Source of the DNA: Clostridium cibarium
GTDB taxonomy: Bacteria; Bacillota; Clostridia; Clostridiales; Clostridiaceae
Assembly: GCF_014836335.1 (NCBI RefSeq)
Contig: NZ_JACSRA010000005.1
Location: forward strand, 81,731 to 145,730
Length of the DNA: 64,000 nt
Direction: 5' to 3'
Shown: positions 17,131-25,885 of the stretch, piece by piece
How the letters are laid out: every line of letters starts with the position of its first letter
Numbering within the stretch: the stretch's first letter is position 1
Notes under the pieces: model-generated
Seen by the model: the letters and a program-made list of their open reading frames with translations, nothing else
What the model was told of the DNA's origin: nothing
The model's database searches: none
Translations under genes and position numbers: made by a program

Positions 17131-17159
17131 GTGGATTAATTCCACTAATTTTGTTAGTG
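17131..17159. promoter_or_regulatory. Overlapping inverted repeats upstream of the azasugar-type cluster
   Basis: Two symmetries share their middle: GTGGA-ttaat-TCCAC (17131-17145) and CACTAA-ttttg-TTAGTG (17143-17159). The TTAG/CTAA arms recall XylR-type ROK operators. They lie about 140-165 bp before the aminotransferase start, between the rng terminator and the cluster. They are candidate binding sites for the cluster's ROK protein. Confidence 0.45.
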
Positions 17160-17183
17160 CATTATTTTCATAAAGTTAGTAAA

Positions 17184-17234
17184 TAAAAAAAACTGATTCA
17201 GAAAATCAGTCTAACTTTGATTTTTCTGAATCAG
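17184..17234 (-). terminator. rng: Terminator of rng
   Basis: On the minus strand a 16-17 base stem (CTGATTCAGAAAAATCA / TGATTTTCTGAATCAG) with a short loop is followed by TTTTTTTT. It separates rng from the azasugar-type cluster, so the cluster needs its own promoter in 16993-17183. Confidence 0.85.
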
Positions 17235-17249
17235 TATATTAATACCAAC

Positions 17250-18689
17250 TTATTCTATTTTAATTAAATATTGTTCAATATTCTTCTTTTGATTTTTAAA
17301 TATTAAAGGTTCAACCCTATACCCTTCAATACCGCTCACATAATTAATATAAATTTCTTTATCAAGCCCATCTATATTATTTAAAAAAGAAACTATATCT
17401 TCTCTAATGTTATCCTTATATGTCTCATCTACCTCTATAAAGAAATCATTAATACCATTTTCATTATGATATCTAGTTATCTCATTATTGATTAGACCTT
17501 CTAAGTAGGATAACTTTAGTAAAGCTCCGCTACCTAAACATAATGGACATTGTTCTTCCATATATTCATAGATACTCTTACCTACTCTTTTTCTAGAAAT
17601 TTGAACTAAGTTTAATTCCGTGAATGGGAATATCTTATGGTTTCCTCCATCTTCTTTTAATGCTTCTTTAAGTTCTTTCATAACTATAGATTTATGAGAT
17701 TTGTCCCTTAAGTCTATAAAATCAATAACTATAATTCCACTTAAATTTCTTAGAAGAATCTGTTTTCCTATTTCCCTAGCTGCTTCTATATTAGTATCTA
17801 AAATAGTTTTTTCAAAACTTCTTTCCTTTATGTTCTTGCCTGTGTTAACATCAATAACATACATAGCTTCAGTTCTATCTATTACTATAGACCCTCCACA
17901 AGGCAGTACAACTTTGTTATGTCTTAATTTTAGTAGTTCTTTTTCTATATCATAATAGTCAAACAATCTTTTAGAATCATCAAACAATTCAAGTTTAACA
18001 TTTTCCTCTTCCTTTAAATAATCTTCTACAAAGTCAAAGTCCCCTTTATTATCCACAATTATCTTTACAGGTTCTATTCCAACCTTATCTCTTAATATCT
18101 TATTTATAGCAAGATTATCTCCATAAAGTTTTCCAAGCTTTGTAGAATAGTTCATCCTTCTATTAATCTCTTCATATTCCTTTTCTAAAAGCTTTCTTTC
18201 ATGCTTCAGTTCTTCAATACTAACGTTAGCTGCTTCAGTTCTTATAATAAGCTTTCCACCCTTAACTTCTTTAAGCTCAGCTAATATAAGTTCTTTTTTC
18301 ACCTCATCTTTAAATCTCTTTGAAAATTCTATTCCACTTTCTGTGCTTTCAAGGACCATGTACTTTGAAGGAATTCCAACCTTTGTAGTCAGCTTGGCTC
18401 CCTTTTCATTTAATGGCTCTTTTAAGATTTCAACTAGAATTTCATCACCTTTTTTAATTCCTTTAGACTTAAGCTCGTTACTATAATAAAGGTAGCCTTC
18501 CTTTTCAAGCCCAATATCAACAAAAATAGAATTAGTAGCAGGAATAATATTTTTAACTCGTCCTTTATATATTTCACCTATACTAGGTCCATTACTTTCC
18601 TCATCTACAATACATTCTTCTAATATGCCTTTATTTTTAATCCCTATCCTAAGTTTCTTTTCTCTTCTCTCTATAAATATCTCTCTCAT
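17250..18689 (-). CDS. rng: Ribonuclease E/G family protein
   Basis: 479 residues from the ATG at 18689, which has AGGTAGGA nine bases upstream; an in-frame GTG at 18716 gives nine extra residues without a good site. The N-terminal S1 domain is GEIYKGRVKNIIPATNSIFV, then GLEKEGYLYY. The catalytic DNase-I-like part carries IDRTEAMYVIDVNTG and IVIDFIDLRDK with the metal aspartates. The zinc-link cysteines are in CPLCLGSG near residue 400. It acts in RNA decay and rRNA 5' processing. It follows the two radical SAM-associated genes, the usual clostridial order, but rplU, which normally comes next, is replaced by the azasugar-type cluster. Its 3' part is duplicated at 6461-6879. Confidence 0.9.
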   Translation of the reverse strand: MREIFIERREKKLRIGIKNKGILEECIVDEESNGPSIGEIYKGRVKNIIPATNSIFVDIGLEKEGYLYYSNELKSKGIKKGDEILVEILKEPLNEKGAKLTTKVGIPSKYMVLESTESGIEFSKRFKDEVKKELILAELKEVKGGKLIIRTEAANVSIEELKHERKLLEKEYEEINRRMNYSTKLGKLYGDNLAINKILRDKVGIEPVKIIVDNKGDFDFVEDYLKEEENVKLELFDDSKRLFDYYDIEKELLKLRHNKVVLPCGGSIVIDRTEAMYVIDVNTGKNIKERSFEKTILDTNIEAAREIGKQILLRNLSGIIVIDFIDLRDKSHKSIVMKELKEALKEDGGNHKIFPFTELNLVQISRKRVGKSIYEYMEEQCPLCLGSGALLKLSYLEGLINNEITRYHNENGINDFFIEVDETYKDNIREDIVSFLNNIDGLDKEIYINYVSGIEGYRVEPLIFKNQKKNIEQYLIKIE

Positions 18690-18702
18690 ATATAAACACA
18701 TC

Positions 18703-19404
18703 CTACCTACAATCACAAAGTGGTATAAATTTCTTATCTCTCAAGAAATACATTTCTTCTCTCTTTATATCAACAAATGCATCATTATCACACCCTAAGG
18801 TATGTGATTTAATATAATCAACTAACAAATCTGCTGATAAATGTTCCCTACTTCCTGATTGAATTAGAGTATTTATTATTAATTCTTTGTCTTTAATCCA
18901 GAACTTAAACTCATAAACAAGACTCTTTATATCAACTTCTCTTTCCCCTTTTTTACTCTTTTTAATGGTATTCCATTCCTTTTCAGCTAAAAGGGTATTA
19001 ATTTCTTCTTCTAAATTCTTTATATCATTATAAGAAACTTTTATTGTGTATCTACATGCATCAATTAATGCCATACCTTGAGGAAGCTTCTTTTCGTTCT
19101 CCACTTCAACAATCTTTTTACAGGACAAAAACTTTATACCTGCTGCACTCTTCTCATTTAATCTATCTAAAATTTCTTGTTCATTTACCTCTTCTACTAA
19201 GATTAAATCCATATATTCTCCAGAAGAATAAACACCAACAGATAGAGGCTGTGCTATTGAAACTGCCATATGTGGATTAAATCCCTTTGAATATTTAGCT
19301 GGAAGTTTTGCTCTTCTTACTACCTTTTGAATTGTTCTCATTAAGTCCAAGTGAGCAATAAACTTTATCTCACTTTCTTTAGAGTATTTAATTAGATATC
19401 GCAC
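18703..19404 (-). CDS. TIGR03936 (DUF2344) radical SAM-associated protein
   Basis: 233 residues from GTG at 19404, giving the family's usual start MRYLIKYSKESEIKFIAHLD; an in-frame TTG lies two codons earlier. The motifs FIAHLDLMRTIQKVVRRA and YSKGFNPHMAVSIAQPLSVGV are typical. It overlaps the end of the TIGR03960 gene by 17 bp, so the two are translationally linked. The family regularly sits between TIGR03960 and rng in clostridia and may take part in the same RNA or cofactor modification. The exact reaction is not known. Confidence 0.85.
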   Translation of the reverse strand: MRYLIKYSKESEIKFIAHLDLMRTIQKVVRRAKLPAKYSKGFNPHMAVSIAQPLSVGVYSSGEYMDLILVEEVNEQEILDRLNEKSAAGIKFLSCKKIVEVENEKKLPQGMALIDACRYTIKVSYNDIKNLEEEINTLLAEKEWNTIKKSKKGEREVDIKSLVYEFKFWIKDKELIINTLIQSGSREHLSADLLVDYIKSHTLGCDNDAFVDIKREEMYFLRDKKFIPLCDCR

Positions 19405-21265
19405 CAGCAAAACACTTCCCTTCTTTAAAGTTTACATCTATTCCACAACCGGTACAGCCTTTTCTACAATTTTGAGTAAGTTCAGCTTTCTTAGCTCTTT
19501 CATTTTCTATTTCAAGATATTTTCTATTAACTCCAATATCTATAAAGTCCCAAGGAAGTATTTCATCGTAGCTTCTTTCTCTATATGCATAGAAATCTCC
19601 ATCTACATTGCATTCTTTTAATGCTTCTTGCCAAGTTTCAAAGTTAAAGTACTCTGACCATCCATCGAACTTCTCACCCTTTTCAAAAGCTTTAATTAAT
19701 ACTTCACACATTCTTCTATCTCCTCTAGCAAATAAAGCTTCCATATATGAAGTTTCTTGATGATGATAGTTATAATAGATACTTCTAGATTTAATTGACC
19801 CTTTTACAGCCTTAATCTTTTCATTAACTTCATCTATTTTTGCCATAGGAGCCCATTGGAATGGTGTGAATGGCTTTGGTATAAGTATTGATGTGCTTAC
19901 AGTTATCTTTAACCCTTTATTTCTCACACCTTTTGGCACTGCAAAATACTGATCTTGTATCTTATGAGCAAGTTCTCCTATAGCTCTGCAGTCATCTAGT
20001 TCTTCATAAGGTAGCCCTATTATAAAGTATAATTTAATTGTGCTCCATCCAGCTTCAAAAGCATTCTTTGATGCTTGTAATATCTTTTCTTCTGTTAAAC
20101 CCTTGTTTATTACATCTCTCATCCTTTGTGAACCTGCTTCTGGAGCAAATGTTAAACCAGTCTTTTTAACCTTTTGGATTTCCTTAATTAAATCGACTGA
20201 AAAAGCATCAACTCTAATTGAAGGTAAAGCTACAGCCACCTTATCTTCACTATGCTCTTCCATAAGATCATGTACTAGAGCTTCAATATCTGAATAGTCA
20301 CAAGTGCTTAATGATGATAAAGATACTTCTTGGTATCCCGAACTATCAATTAATTTTCTTGCTTGTTCTATTAAAGTTTCTCTTGATTTTTCTCTTACTG
20401 GTCTATAAAGCATACCAGCTTGACAGAATCTACATCCATTTGTACATCCTCTAAAAAGTTCAAGTACAATTCTATCATGTACTATATCTGTATAAGGCAC
20501 TAAAATTTCTTCTGGAAAATCCACCTTATCAAAATCAGCTACTATTCTCTTTCTTACTTTTGCAGGTACATCTTCATATTTAGGTTTAAATTCCTTTATA
20601 GTACCATCTTCATTATAGTCAACATCATATAATGAAGGAACATATATACCTCTTATATGAGATATTTCCCTTAAAAAAGCTTTCTTATCCCACTTGCTAT
20701 TTTTATATTTAATATAGACATCTATAACATCGTTCATCATTTCTTCGCCTTCACCAAGTTCAAAGAAATCAATTATTCCATGTAAAGGCTCTGGATTATA
20801 TGCACAAGGCCCCCCTGCCATGATTAAAGGAGCATCATTGTCTCTATCTTCTGCTCTAATTGGTATTCCTGCCATATCAAGCATATTTAATATATTTGTA
20901 TAACTCATTTCATATTGAAGTGTGAATCCTATCATATCAAAGTTAGTTATAGGATCCTTTGTTTCTAAGGCATATAAAGGTATATTATTTTTTCTTAATC
21001 GCTCTTCCATATCTGGCCATGGAGCAAAAACTCTTTCACAATATGTATCTTTTCTTTGATTAATTGTATGGTAAAGTATTCTTGTTCCCAAGTGAGACAT
21101 TCCTACCTCATATACATCTGGAAAACAAAATGCAAATCTTACATCAACTTCTTCTGGATTCTTAATTACTTGATTAAGTTCTCCACCAATATATCTAGAT
21201 GGTTTTTCTACTTTACATAGAATGTGATCTGTTATTTTATTCATTAATAGATCCTCCAAATTCAT
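19388..21265 (-). CDS. TIGR03960 B12-binding-type radical SAM protein
   Basis: 625 residues. An N-terminal B12-binding-like region (FAFCFPDVYEVGMSHLG, then PLIMAGGPCAYNPEPLHGI) precedes a radical SAM core whose iron-sulfur cysteines are in RGCTNGCRFCQAG near residue 275, followed by LPSIRVDAF and LTFAPEAGSQRMR. The C-terminus has CRKGCTGCGID, a possible second cluster. The natural substrate is unknown; genome context with rng and rplU suggests an RNA or ribosome-related modification. It is the gene whose segment 19613-19913 was copied into the chimeric pseudogene. It is separated by a terminator from the NAD module upstream. Confidence 0.85.
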   Translation of the reverse strand: MNLEDLLMNKITDHILCKVEKPSRYIGGELNQVIKNPEEVDVRFAFCFPDVYEVGMSHLGTRILYHTINQRKDTYCERVFAPWPDMEERLRKNNIPLYALETKDPITNFDMIGFTLQYEMSYTNILNMLDMAGIPIRAEDRDNDAPLIMAGGPCAYNPEPLHGIIDFFELGEGEEMMNDVIDVYIKYKNSKWDKKAFLREISHIRGIYVPSLYDVDYNEDGTIKEFKPKYEDVPAKVRKRIVADFDKVDFPEEILVPYTDIVHDRIVLELFRGCTNGCRFCQAGMLYRPVREKSRETLIEQARKLIDSSGYQEVSLSSLSTCDYSDIEALVHDLMEEHSEDKVAVALPSIRVDAFSVDLIKEIQKVKKTGLTFAPEAGSQRMRDVINKGLTEEKILQASKNAFEAGWSTIKLYFIIGLPYEELDDCRAIGELAHKIQDQYFAVPKGVRNKGLKITVSTSILIPKPFTPFQWAPMAKIDEVNEKIKAVKGSIKSRSIYYNYHHQETSYMEALFARGDRRMCEVLIKAFEKGEKFDGWSEYFNFETWQEALKECNVDGDFYAYRERSYDEILPWDFIDIGVNRKYLEIENERAKKAELTQNCRKGCTGCGIDVNFKEGKCFAGAISN

Positions 21266-21337
21266 TTGTATTTATTGTTTTACATCAATATATTTTAACA
21301 CAAGTAAGTAATTATAGAAAATGAAAAATTAAGTAAT

Positions 21338-21367
21338 AAAAAAGGTTGACTATAATCAACCTTTTTT
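21338..21367. terminator. Bidirectional-looking terminator after pncB
   Basis: AAAAAAGGTTGA-ctataa-TCAACCTTTTTT is a perfect stem with T runs on both strands. It ends the NAD module on the minus strand and isolates the downstream radical SAM-rng unit. Confidence 0.85.
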
Positions 21368-21428
21368 GCGTTACATATGTTATTCATAAAACCTATAATA
21401 ATTGATATTATACTAAAGCCTTCTTATC

Positions 21429-22892
21429 TTACTTGTTTTCCTTCAATTTTTCAATCAACTCATTTTTTACATCCCACAATTTTTTAGATAAATCCACATA
21501 ATAAGTATGAGGATTCTCAAACCTCTTTATTTCGTCCCATGTGTTAGCAAGTTGTTCTTTTGCATGAGCCTTAATCTCATCTAAGCTTGGAATATCATAA
21601 ACTAGTTTCCCATCTATAAATATTGGTTCTTGTAACTCTTTAACGTAGAAATTCTTTAAAGTTTTCTTTTTCCAAGTAAACACCGGATCAAAAATAACAT
21701 AATCTTCCTCCACATTAATCACTTCATCAGCCATTGTTATAACATCTGCTAAAAATTTATTACTTTCCTTATCATAAAATCTATATACTTTCTTATATCC
21801 AGGATTAGATACCTTCTCAACATTTTCAGATATCTTTATTCTAGGTATTATATCCCCATCTTCTTCAACAGCAACAAGTTTATAAACCCCTCCAAATACA
21901 GGTGCACTTTTGGATGTTATAAGTCTTTCTCCAACTCCAAACACATCAATCTTAGCTCCTTGATTAAATAAAGATGTTATTGTATATTCATCCAGAGAAT
22001 TTGAAGCCACAATTTTACAATCAATAAGACCTGCTTCATCAAGCATCTTTCTTGCTTTAATAGAAAGGTATGCCATATCCCCACTATCAAGTCTTACTCC
22101 CTTTAATCTTTTTCCCATTGGTTCTAATACCTCTTTTGCCACTCTAATAGCATTTGGAATACCAGATTTTAATACTGAATAAGTGTCAACTAATAGTGTA
22201 CAATTGTCTGGATAATATTCCGCATATTTCTTAAATGCTTTATATTCATCTTCGTAAAATTGAATCCATGAATGTGCCATAGTACCTGATACAGGAATTC
22301 CTAATGCTTCTCCCACTATAGTCGTCGCTGTTCCATCAGCCCCACCAACATAAGCTGCTCTAGCTCCATGAATTGCCGCATCATATCCTTGTGCTCTTCT
22401 TGCACCAAATTCTAGTACAGATCTTCCATCAGCAGATCTACAAATTCTGCTAGTCTTAGTTGCTATTAAAGATTGATGGTTTACTGTTAAAAGAATCATA
22501 GTTTCTAAAAGTTGTGCTTCGATTACAGGAGCTTTAACTGTTATTATAGGTTCATTTGGAAATATTAGAGTCCCTTCTGGTACAGCATAAATAGAGCCTG
22601 TAAATCTGAAGTTTGATAAGTAATTTAAAAACTTATCATTAAATATATCTAACCCTTTTAAATATTCTATATCTTCTTCATCAAATCTTAACCCTTCTAT
22701 ATATTCTATAACTTGTTCAAGACCTGCCATTATAGCATATCCACCTTGCTCAGGCACTTTTCTAAAGAACATATCAAAGTATGCTATTTTTTCTCCTACC
22801 CCGTCTAGAAGATATGCATTACTCATCGTTAATTCATAAAAATCCATTAACATACTCATATTTCTATTATCTGTTAAATCTAATTTTTTCAT
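21429..22892 (-). CDS. pncB: Nicotinate phosphoribosyltransferase
   Basis: 487 residues, normal for the Gram-positive branch. N-terminal MLMDFYELTMSNAYL and the loop VLEFGARRAQG are typical. GTMAHSWIQFY contains the histidine that is phosphorylated during ATP-coupled catalysis. LRLDSGDMAYLS and ASNSLDEYTI line the product site. It joins nicotinate to PRPP with ATP hydrolysis in the Preiss-Handler route to NAD, in the cytoplasm. It forms a unit with an unknown small protein, an isochorismatase-type hydrolase and an NrtR-like regulator, which fits NAD salvage. Confidence 0.92.
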   Translation of the reverse strand: MKKLDLTDNRNMSMLMDFYELTMSNAYLLDGVGEKIAYFDMFFRKVPEQGGYAIMAGLEQVIEYIEGLRFDEEDIEYLKGLDIFNDKFLNYLSNFRFTGSIYAVPEGTLIFPNEPIITVKAPVIEAQLLETMILLTVNHQSLIATKTSRICRSADGRSVLEFGARRAQGYDAAIHGARAAYVGGADGTATTIVGEALGIPVSGTMAHSWIQFYEDEYKAFKKYAEYYPDNCTLLVDTYSVLKSGIPNAIRVAKEVLEPMGKRLKGVRLDSGDMAYLSIKARKMLDEAGLIDCKIVASNSLDEYTITSLFNQGAKIDVFGVGERLITSKSAPVFGGVYKLVAVEEDGDIIPRIKISENVEKVSNPGYKKVYRFYDKESNKFLADVITMADEVINVEEDYVIFDPVFTWKKKTLKNFYVKELQEPIFIDGKLVYDIPSLDEIKAHAKEQLANTWDEIKRFENPHTYYVDLSKKLWDVKNELIEKLKENK

Positions 22893-22907
22893 TTATAATC
22901 ACCATAA

Positions 22908-23261
22908 TTAAAGTACTATTGTACTAAAATCCTTTCCTTTAATATCCTTAACTGATTTTTCATATATGATTGAACTAATTGTATTATAATTTAGCCCTTT
23001 TATTTTCTTTTTGATATAGCCATTATCCATCACTATTTCAGTTAAATTTTCCTCTAAAATATGATTAATTCTAAATCCATAAGATTTTAAGAATAACCCA
23101 TTATTAACATCAACCTTCACAACAATCCTTAGAGTTTTTAATTCTAATTCTTCTCTATCCTTATAATATTTTCTCCTATCTTCTGTAAAAGATAATTCCA
23201 TTTCTTTAAATCTATAATCTTTTCTCAATTTATTAATAAATTCAATATAAAAATTCTTCAT
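22908..23261 (-). CDS. Unknown 117-residue protein in the NAD-salvage unit
   Basis: 117 residues, highly charged, no signal peptide, membrane segment or cysteine. The first half is helical and rich in Lys, Arg and Glu (LRKDYRFKEMELSFTEDRRK); the second half looks beta-rich with LRIVVKVDVNNG and SYGFRINHIL. I do not recognise the family. It lies 15 bp before pncB on the transcript and 47 bp after the amidase gene, so it is probably co-expressed with NAD salvage. No function is proposed. Confidence 0.65.
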   Translation of the reverse strand: MKNFYIEFINKLRKDYRFKEMELSFTEDRRKYYKDREELELKTLRIVVKVDVNNGLFLKSYGFRINHILEENLTEIVMDNGYIKKKIKGLNYNTISSIIYEKSVKDIKGKDFSTIVL

Positions 23262-23308
23262 AACCTTCTCCTTATAATCATTTTGATGATAAGATTTTTT
23301 AAAAAAAT

Positions 23309-23956
23309 TTAATTTATTTCTTTTACTACTTCTATACCATTATTTTTTAATTTATAAAAAGTCATTAAATTCATTAAATCTGCATTATGATTTCCAAGTT
23401 CATAAGTTTCAGTTGAGTTCATTGGAACTATAATTCTCTTATTCATATTAAATTGATTAAAATAAGTCTTTAGAGTTATAACAAAAGTTTCAACACATAT
23501 ATTACTACATACACCTACCACTATGAAATTTTCTATTTCACTATTTTCATCTAACCATTCCTTAAACTTAGGTGCATGAAATCCATTTATACTATTTTTC
23601 TTAATTAAAACTGTATTGTCATCACTTTTTATTAACGAAATTAACTCTTCTTCTGCTGTATTTTCTAAACAATGTGGTGGATAGTTATTAAACTCTACTG
23701 ATTCTTCAGTGTGACTATCTATAAAAAATACCTTTTTGCATCCTGTTAAATCTTCATTTAATTTTTCTATGGGACTAATAGTTCTCTCCACCCTATCCGA
23801 TGCTAATGGACCAATATCGTAAAATCCTCTCACCATATCTACTACTATTAAAGCTGTAGTTTTATTTAATATTTTCTTGTTTTCTCCTATTTCCTTTAAA
23901 CTTATGCTATTTAAAGAACCTATTTCTTTTTTTATACCTTCAATTGCATCATACAT
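23309..23956 (-). CDS. pncA: Isochorismatase-family cysteine hydrolase, probable nicotinamidase
   Basis: 215 residues with ATG behind AAGGAGAGGATAGT. The cysteine-hydrolase triad is visible: Asp in LIVVDMVRGFYDIG, Lys in VLIKKNSINGFHAPKF, and Cys in VGVCSNICVETF. IDSHTEESVEFNNYPPHC is where nicotinamidases bind zinc, and SHT and PPHC fit. It would convert nicotinamide to nicotinate, the substrate of the adjacent pncB enzyme. The context with pncB and a nudix regulator makes nicotinamidase much more likely than isochorismatase. It lies 12 bp after the regulator gene. Confidence 0.8.
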   Translation of the reverse strand: MYDAIEGIKKEIGSLNSISLKEIGENKKILNKTTALIVVDMVRGFYDIGPLASDRVERTISPIEKLNEDLTGCKKVFFIDSHTEESVEFNNYPPHCLENTAEEELISLIKSDDNTVLIKKNSINGFHAPKFKEWLDENSEIENFIVVGVCSNICVETFVITLKTYFNQFNMNKRIIVPMNSTETYELGNHNADLMNLMTFYKLKNNGIEVVKEIN

Positions 23957-23968
23957 ACTATCCTCTCC

Positions 23969-24865
23969 TTAAATATTTTTAATTTCATCTATGATATAAC
24001 TTCTATTTAATTCATATAAAGCTGATGGCCTATAAGCTCTATTCTTCTTCACTTTATCTGTTTTAGTAACCATCGGATTAATCCATCTTCTAAAATTTTG
24101 TTTGGTTAATTCTCTTCCAAGTAATAATTCATATACTTGTTGAAGTTCCATTAATGTAAAATACTTTGGCAATAAACTAAAAGCTATTGTGGTATATTGA
24201 ACCTTGTTTCTCATTCTTTCTAAAGAATAATTTAATATCTTAATGTGATCAAAAGCTAATGCTCTTTCACCTTTAACTAGCTTAATATCATATTTAGATG
24301 TTTTATTATAACCTTTCACTTCAATAATTTCTGTTATTTCATAAATTATAATTATATTTCGTTTAGCATTTTCTAGTTTTATTTCAGATATTACTTTTAA
24401 GTCTTCAGTTTTTATAATCTTTTTGCTAATATCAAACCAATCTACTTCTTCAGCATCATCCCCAGCTTTGGGACTTATATCATCCTTGTTAACTAATGCC
24501 ATATAAGAAGTTGATACAACTCTCATTCGAGGATCTCTGTTAACTTCTCCCCATGTATATAATTGTTCTAAATAAACATTATCTATATTCGTTTCTTCCT
24601 TTAATTCTCTATATACTGCATTCTCTATACTTTCATTAATATCTACAAATCCTCCTGGGATAGCATAACACCCCATAAAAGGATGATCTTTTCTTTTAAT
24701 TAATAGTACTTTTAATTTTTTTTCAGGAACTTTCTTTAAGTCCATCTCTTCTTCATCATCTAATGTAAATAAAACCATATCTACAGTTAATGAAGGTCTT
24801 TCATAATTGCCCGGATTATAGCTTTTTAAAAATTCTTCTTCTGTCAATCCATCTTTATTAATCAA
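23969..24865 (-). CDS. nrtR: NrtR-like nudix-fold regulator of NAD metabolism
   Basis: 298 residues from TTG behind AGGGGAGGG. The N-terminal nudix domain has IPGGFVDINES, then RELKEETNID, an apparently intact catalytic box, so hydrolase activity may remain. The C-terminal 90 residues (SLLPKYFTLMELQQVYELLL, then RRWINPMVTKT) match the winged helix of NrtR-type regulators, which bind ADP-ribose or other NAD derivatives and repress NAD genes. It is the first gene of the unit with the amidase, the unknown protein and pncB. A perfect 12-base inverted repeat lies 24 bp upstream and is the likely autoregulatory operator. Confidence 0.8.
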   Translation of the reverse strand: MINKDGLTEEEFLKSYNPGNYERPSLTVDMVLFTLDDEEEMDLKKVPEKKLKVLLIKRKDHPFMGCYAIPGGFVDINESIENAVYRELKEETNIDNVYLEQLYTWGEVNRDPRMRVVSTSYMALVNKDDISPKAGDDAEEVDWFDISKKIIKTEDLKVISEIKLENAKRNIIIIYEITEIIEVKGYNKTSKYDIKLVKGERALAFDHIKILNYSLERMRNKVQYTTIAFSLLPKYFTLMELQQVYELLLGRELTKQNFRRWINPMVTKTDKVKKNRAYRPSALYELNRSYIIDEIKNI

Positions 24866-24888
24866 TTTCGCCCTCCCCTTATAATCTA

Positions 24889-24917
24889 AATGATTATATG
24901 TTTCTCATATAATCATT
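24889..24917. promoter_or_regulatory. Perfect 12-bp inverted repeat, candidate NrtR operator
   Basis: AATGATTATATG-tttct-CATATAATCATT, two perfect 12-base arms with a 5-base spacer, 24 bp before the regulator start. No T run follows, so a terminator is unlikely. The position over a promoter and the dyad symmetry fit an autoregulated repressor site. Confidence 0.6.
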
Positions 24918-24949
24918 ATAACCATAAGTAGATAATTTTACAAGTATCT

Positions 24950-24995
24950 TTTTATAAAAAATATGCTTTATATACCTCCAAATCGTATATAAAGC
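24950..24995 (-). terminator. Terminator after the SpoIVFB-like gene
   Basis: GCTTTATATAC-9 bases-GTATATAAAGC, perfect 11-base arms, overlaps the gene's stop codon by one base. On the minus strand it is followed by ATATTTTTTAT. Confidence 0.75.
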
Positions 24996-25858
24996 TATTT
25001 AATACTATCTTTTTTGTTTTTGAATAAAAGTTCTTCTAAAGTTATATTACCATATTCTTTTAAGGCTTCTATAAGCTCATCCTCATAAACTACCCCTAAA
25101 AGTTGCAGCTCATCGTCTAAAACAAAAAAGGAGTTAAATTTATTTCTATCTACCAAACTTAATACCTTAACTAAATCTTTTTTGTAATAAACTGATATAC
25201 TTTTATTTTCAATATATTCCTCCTTGATTAACCTTTTTCTCTTTCTAAACAAATTACCCATTATAATATATATGGTCTTTTCCTTTTCTAAGAAGGTTGA
25301 ATATGTTATTAATATTGCTGCTAGTAACAAACTAAAATTAACTTTATGTATATAAATAGTGCTAAAGAATAGTAATATTAAAAATATCCCTACTCCAAAA
25401 CTTATATTTACTAATATCTTTTTTGCTCTTTTATATAGTATTTTCTTTCCTAGTACAATTTCATAAGCTTTTATACCATCAAGTGGATATGCAGGCAGCA
25501 TATTAAATATAAACAATACTAAATTAGTATCTATACTCTTTTCAATATAATCTATATTAAAATATTTTTTAAGCCATAATAACAAAATAATTGCCCCTAT
25601 ATTAAACAGAGGTCCAGATAAGAATACTATTAATTTTTCTTTTTCATTTAAATCGTCTAAATCTCTAATATCTGCACTAACCCCTGTAATATGAAGCTGT
25701 ATATCGTATGCTCTAATACCAAATTTTCTTCCAACTATAATATGAGTTATTTCATGTAGTATTACCCAAATAAATCCCAATAATAACTCACTATAAAAAC
25801 TTCCTATAACTATTAAAATTGAAAATTCTAATAGAAATATTTTAGTTTTTTTCTTCAT
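24995..25858 (-). CDS. spoIVFB: SpoIVFB-like M50 site-2 protease
   Basis: 287 residues with four to six hydrophobic segments. The zinc motif HEITH is at residues 35-39, and the third ligand is in NMLPAYPLDG (LDG motif). A C-terminal region of about 90 residues (LVKVLSLVDRNKFNSFFVLDDE, split here by family custom) looks like one CBS-type module. In Bacillus, SpoIVFB cleaves pro-sigma-K in the forespore outer membrane. It follows the SpoIVFA-like gene by 27 bp, the same pairing. Role in sporulation is inferred from this pairing and gene order. Confidence 0.85.
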   Translation of the reverse strand: MKKKTKIFLLEFSILIVIGSFYSELLLGFIWVILHEITHIIVGRKFGIRAYDIQLHITGVSADIRDLDDLNEKEKLIVFLSGPLFNIGAIILLLWLKKYFNIDYIEKSIDTNLVLFIFNMLPAYPLDGIKAYEIVLGKKILYKRAKKILVNISFGVGIFLILLFFSTIYIHKVNFSLLLAAILITYSTFLEKEKTIYIIMGNLFRKRKRLIKEEYIENKSISVYYKKDLVKVLSLVDRNKFNSFFVLDDELQLLGVVYEDELIEALKEYGNITLEELLFKNKKDSIK

Positions 25859-25885
25859 ATAATACTCCTACTACATTGCTCTTTC

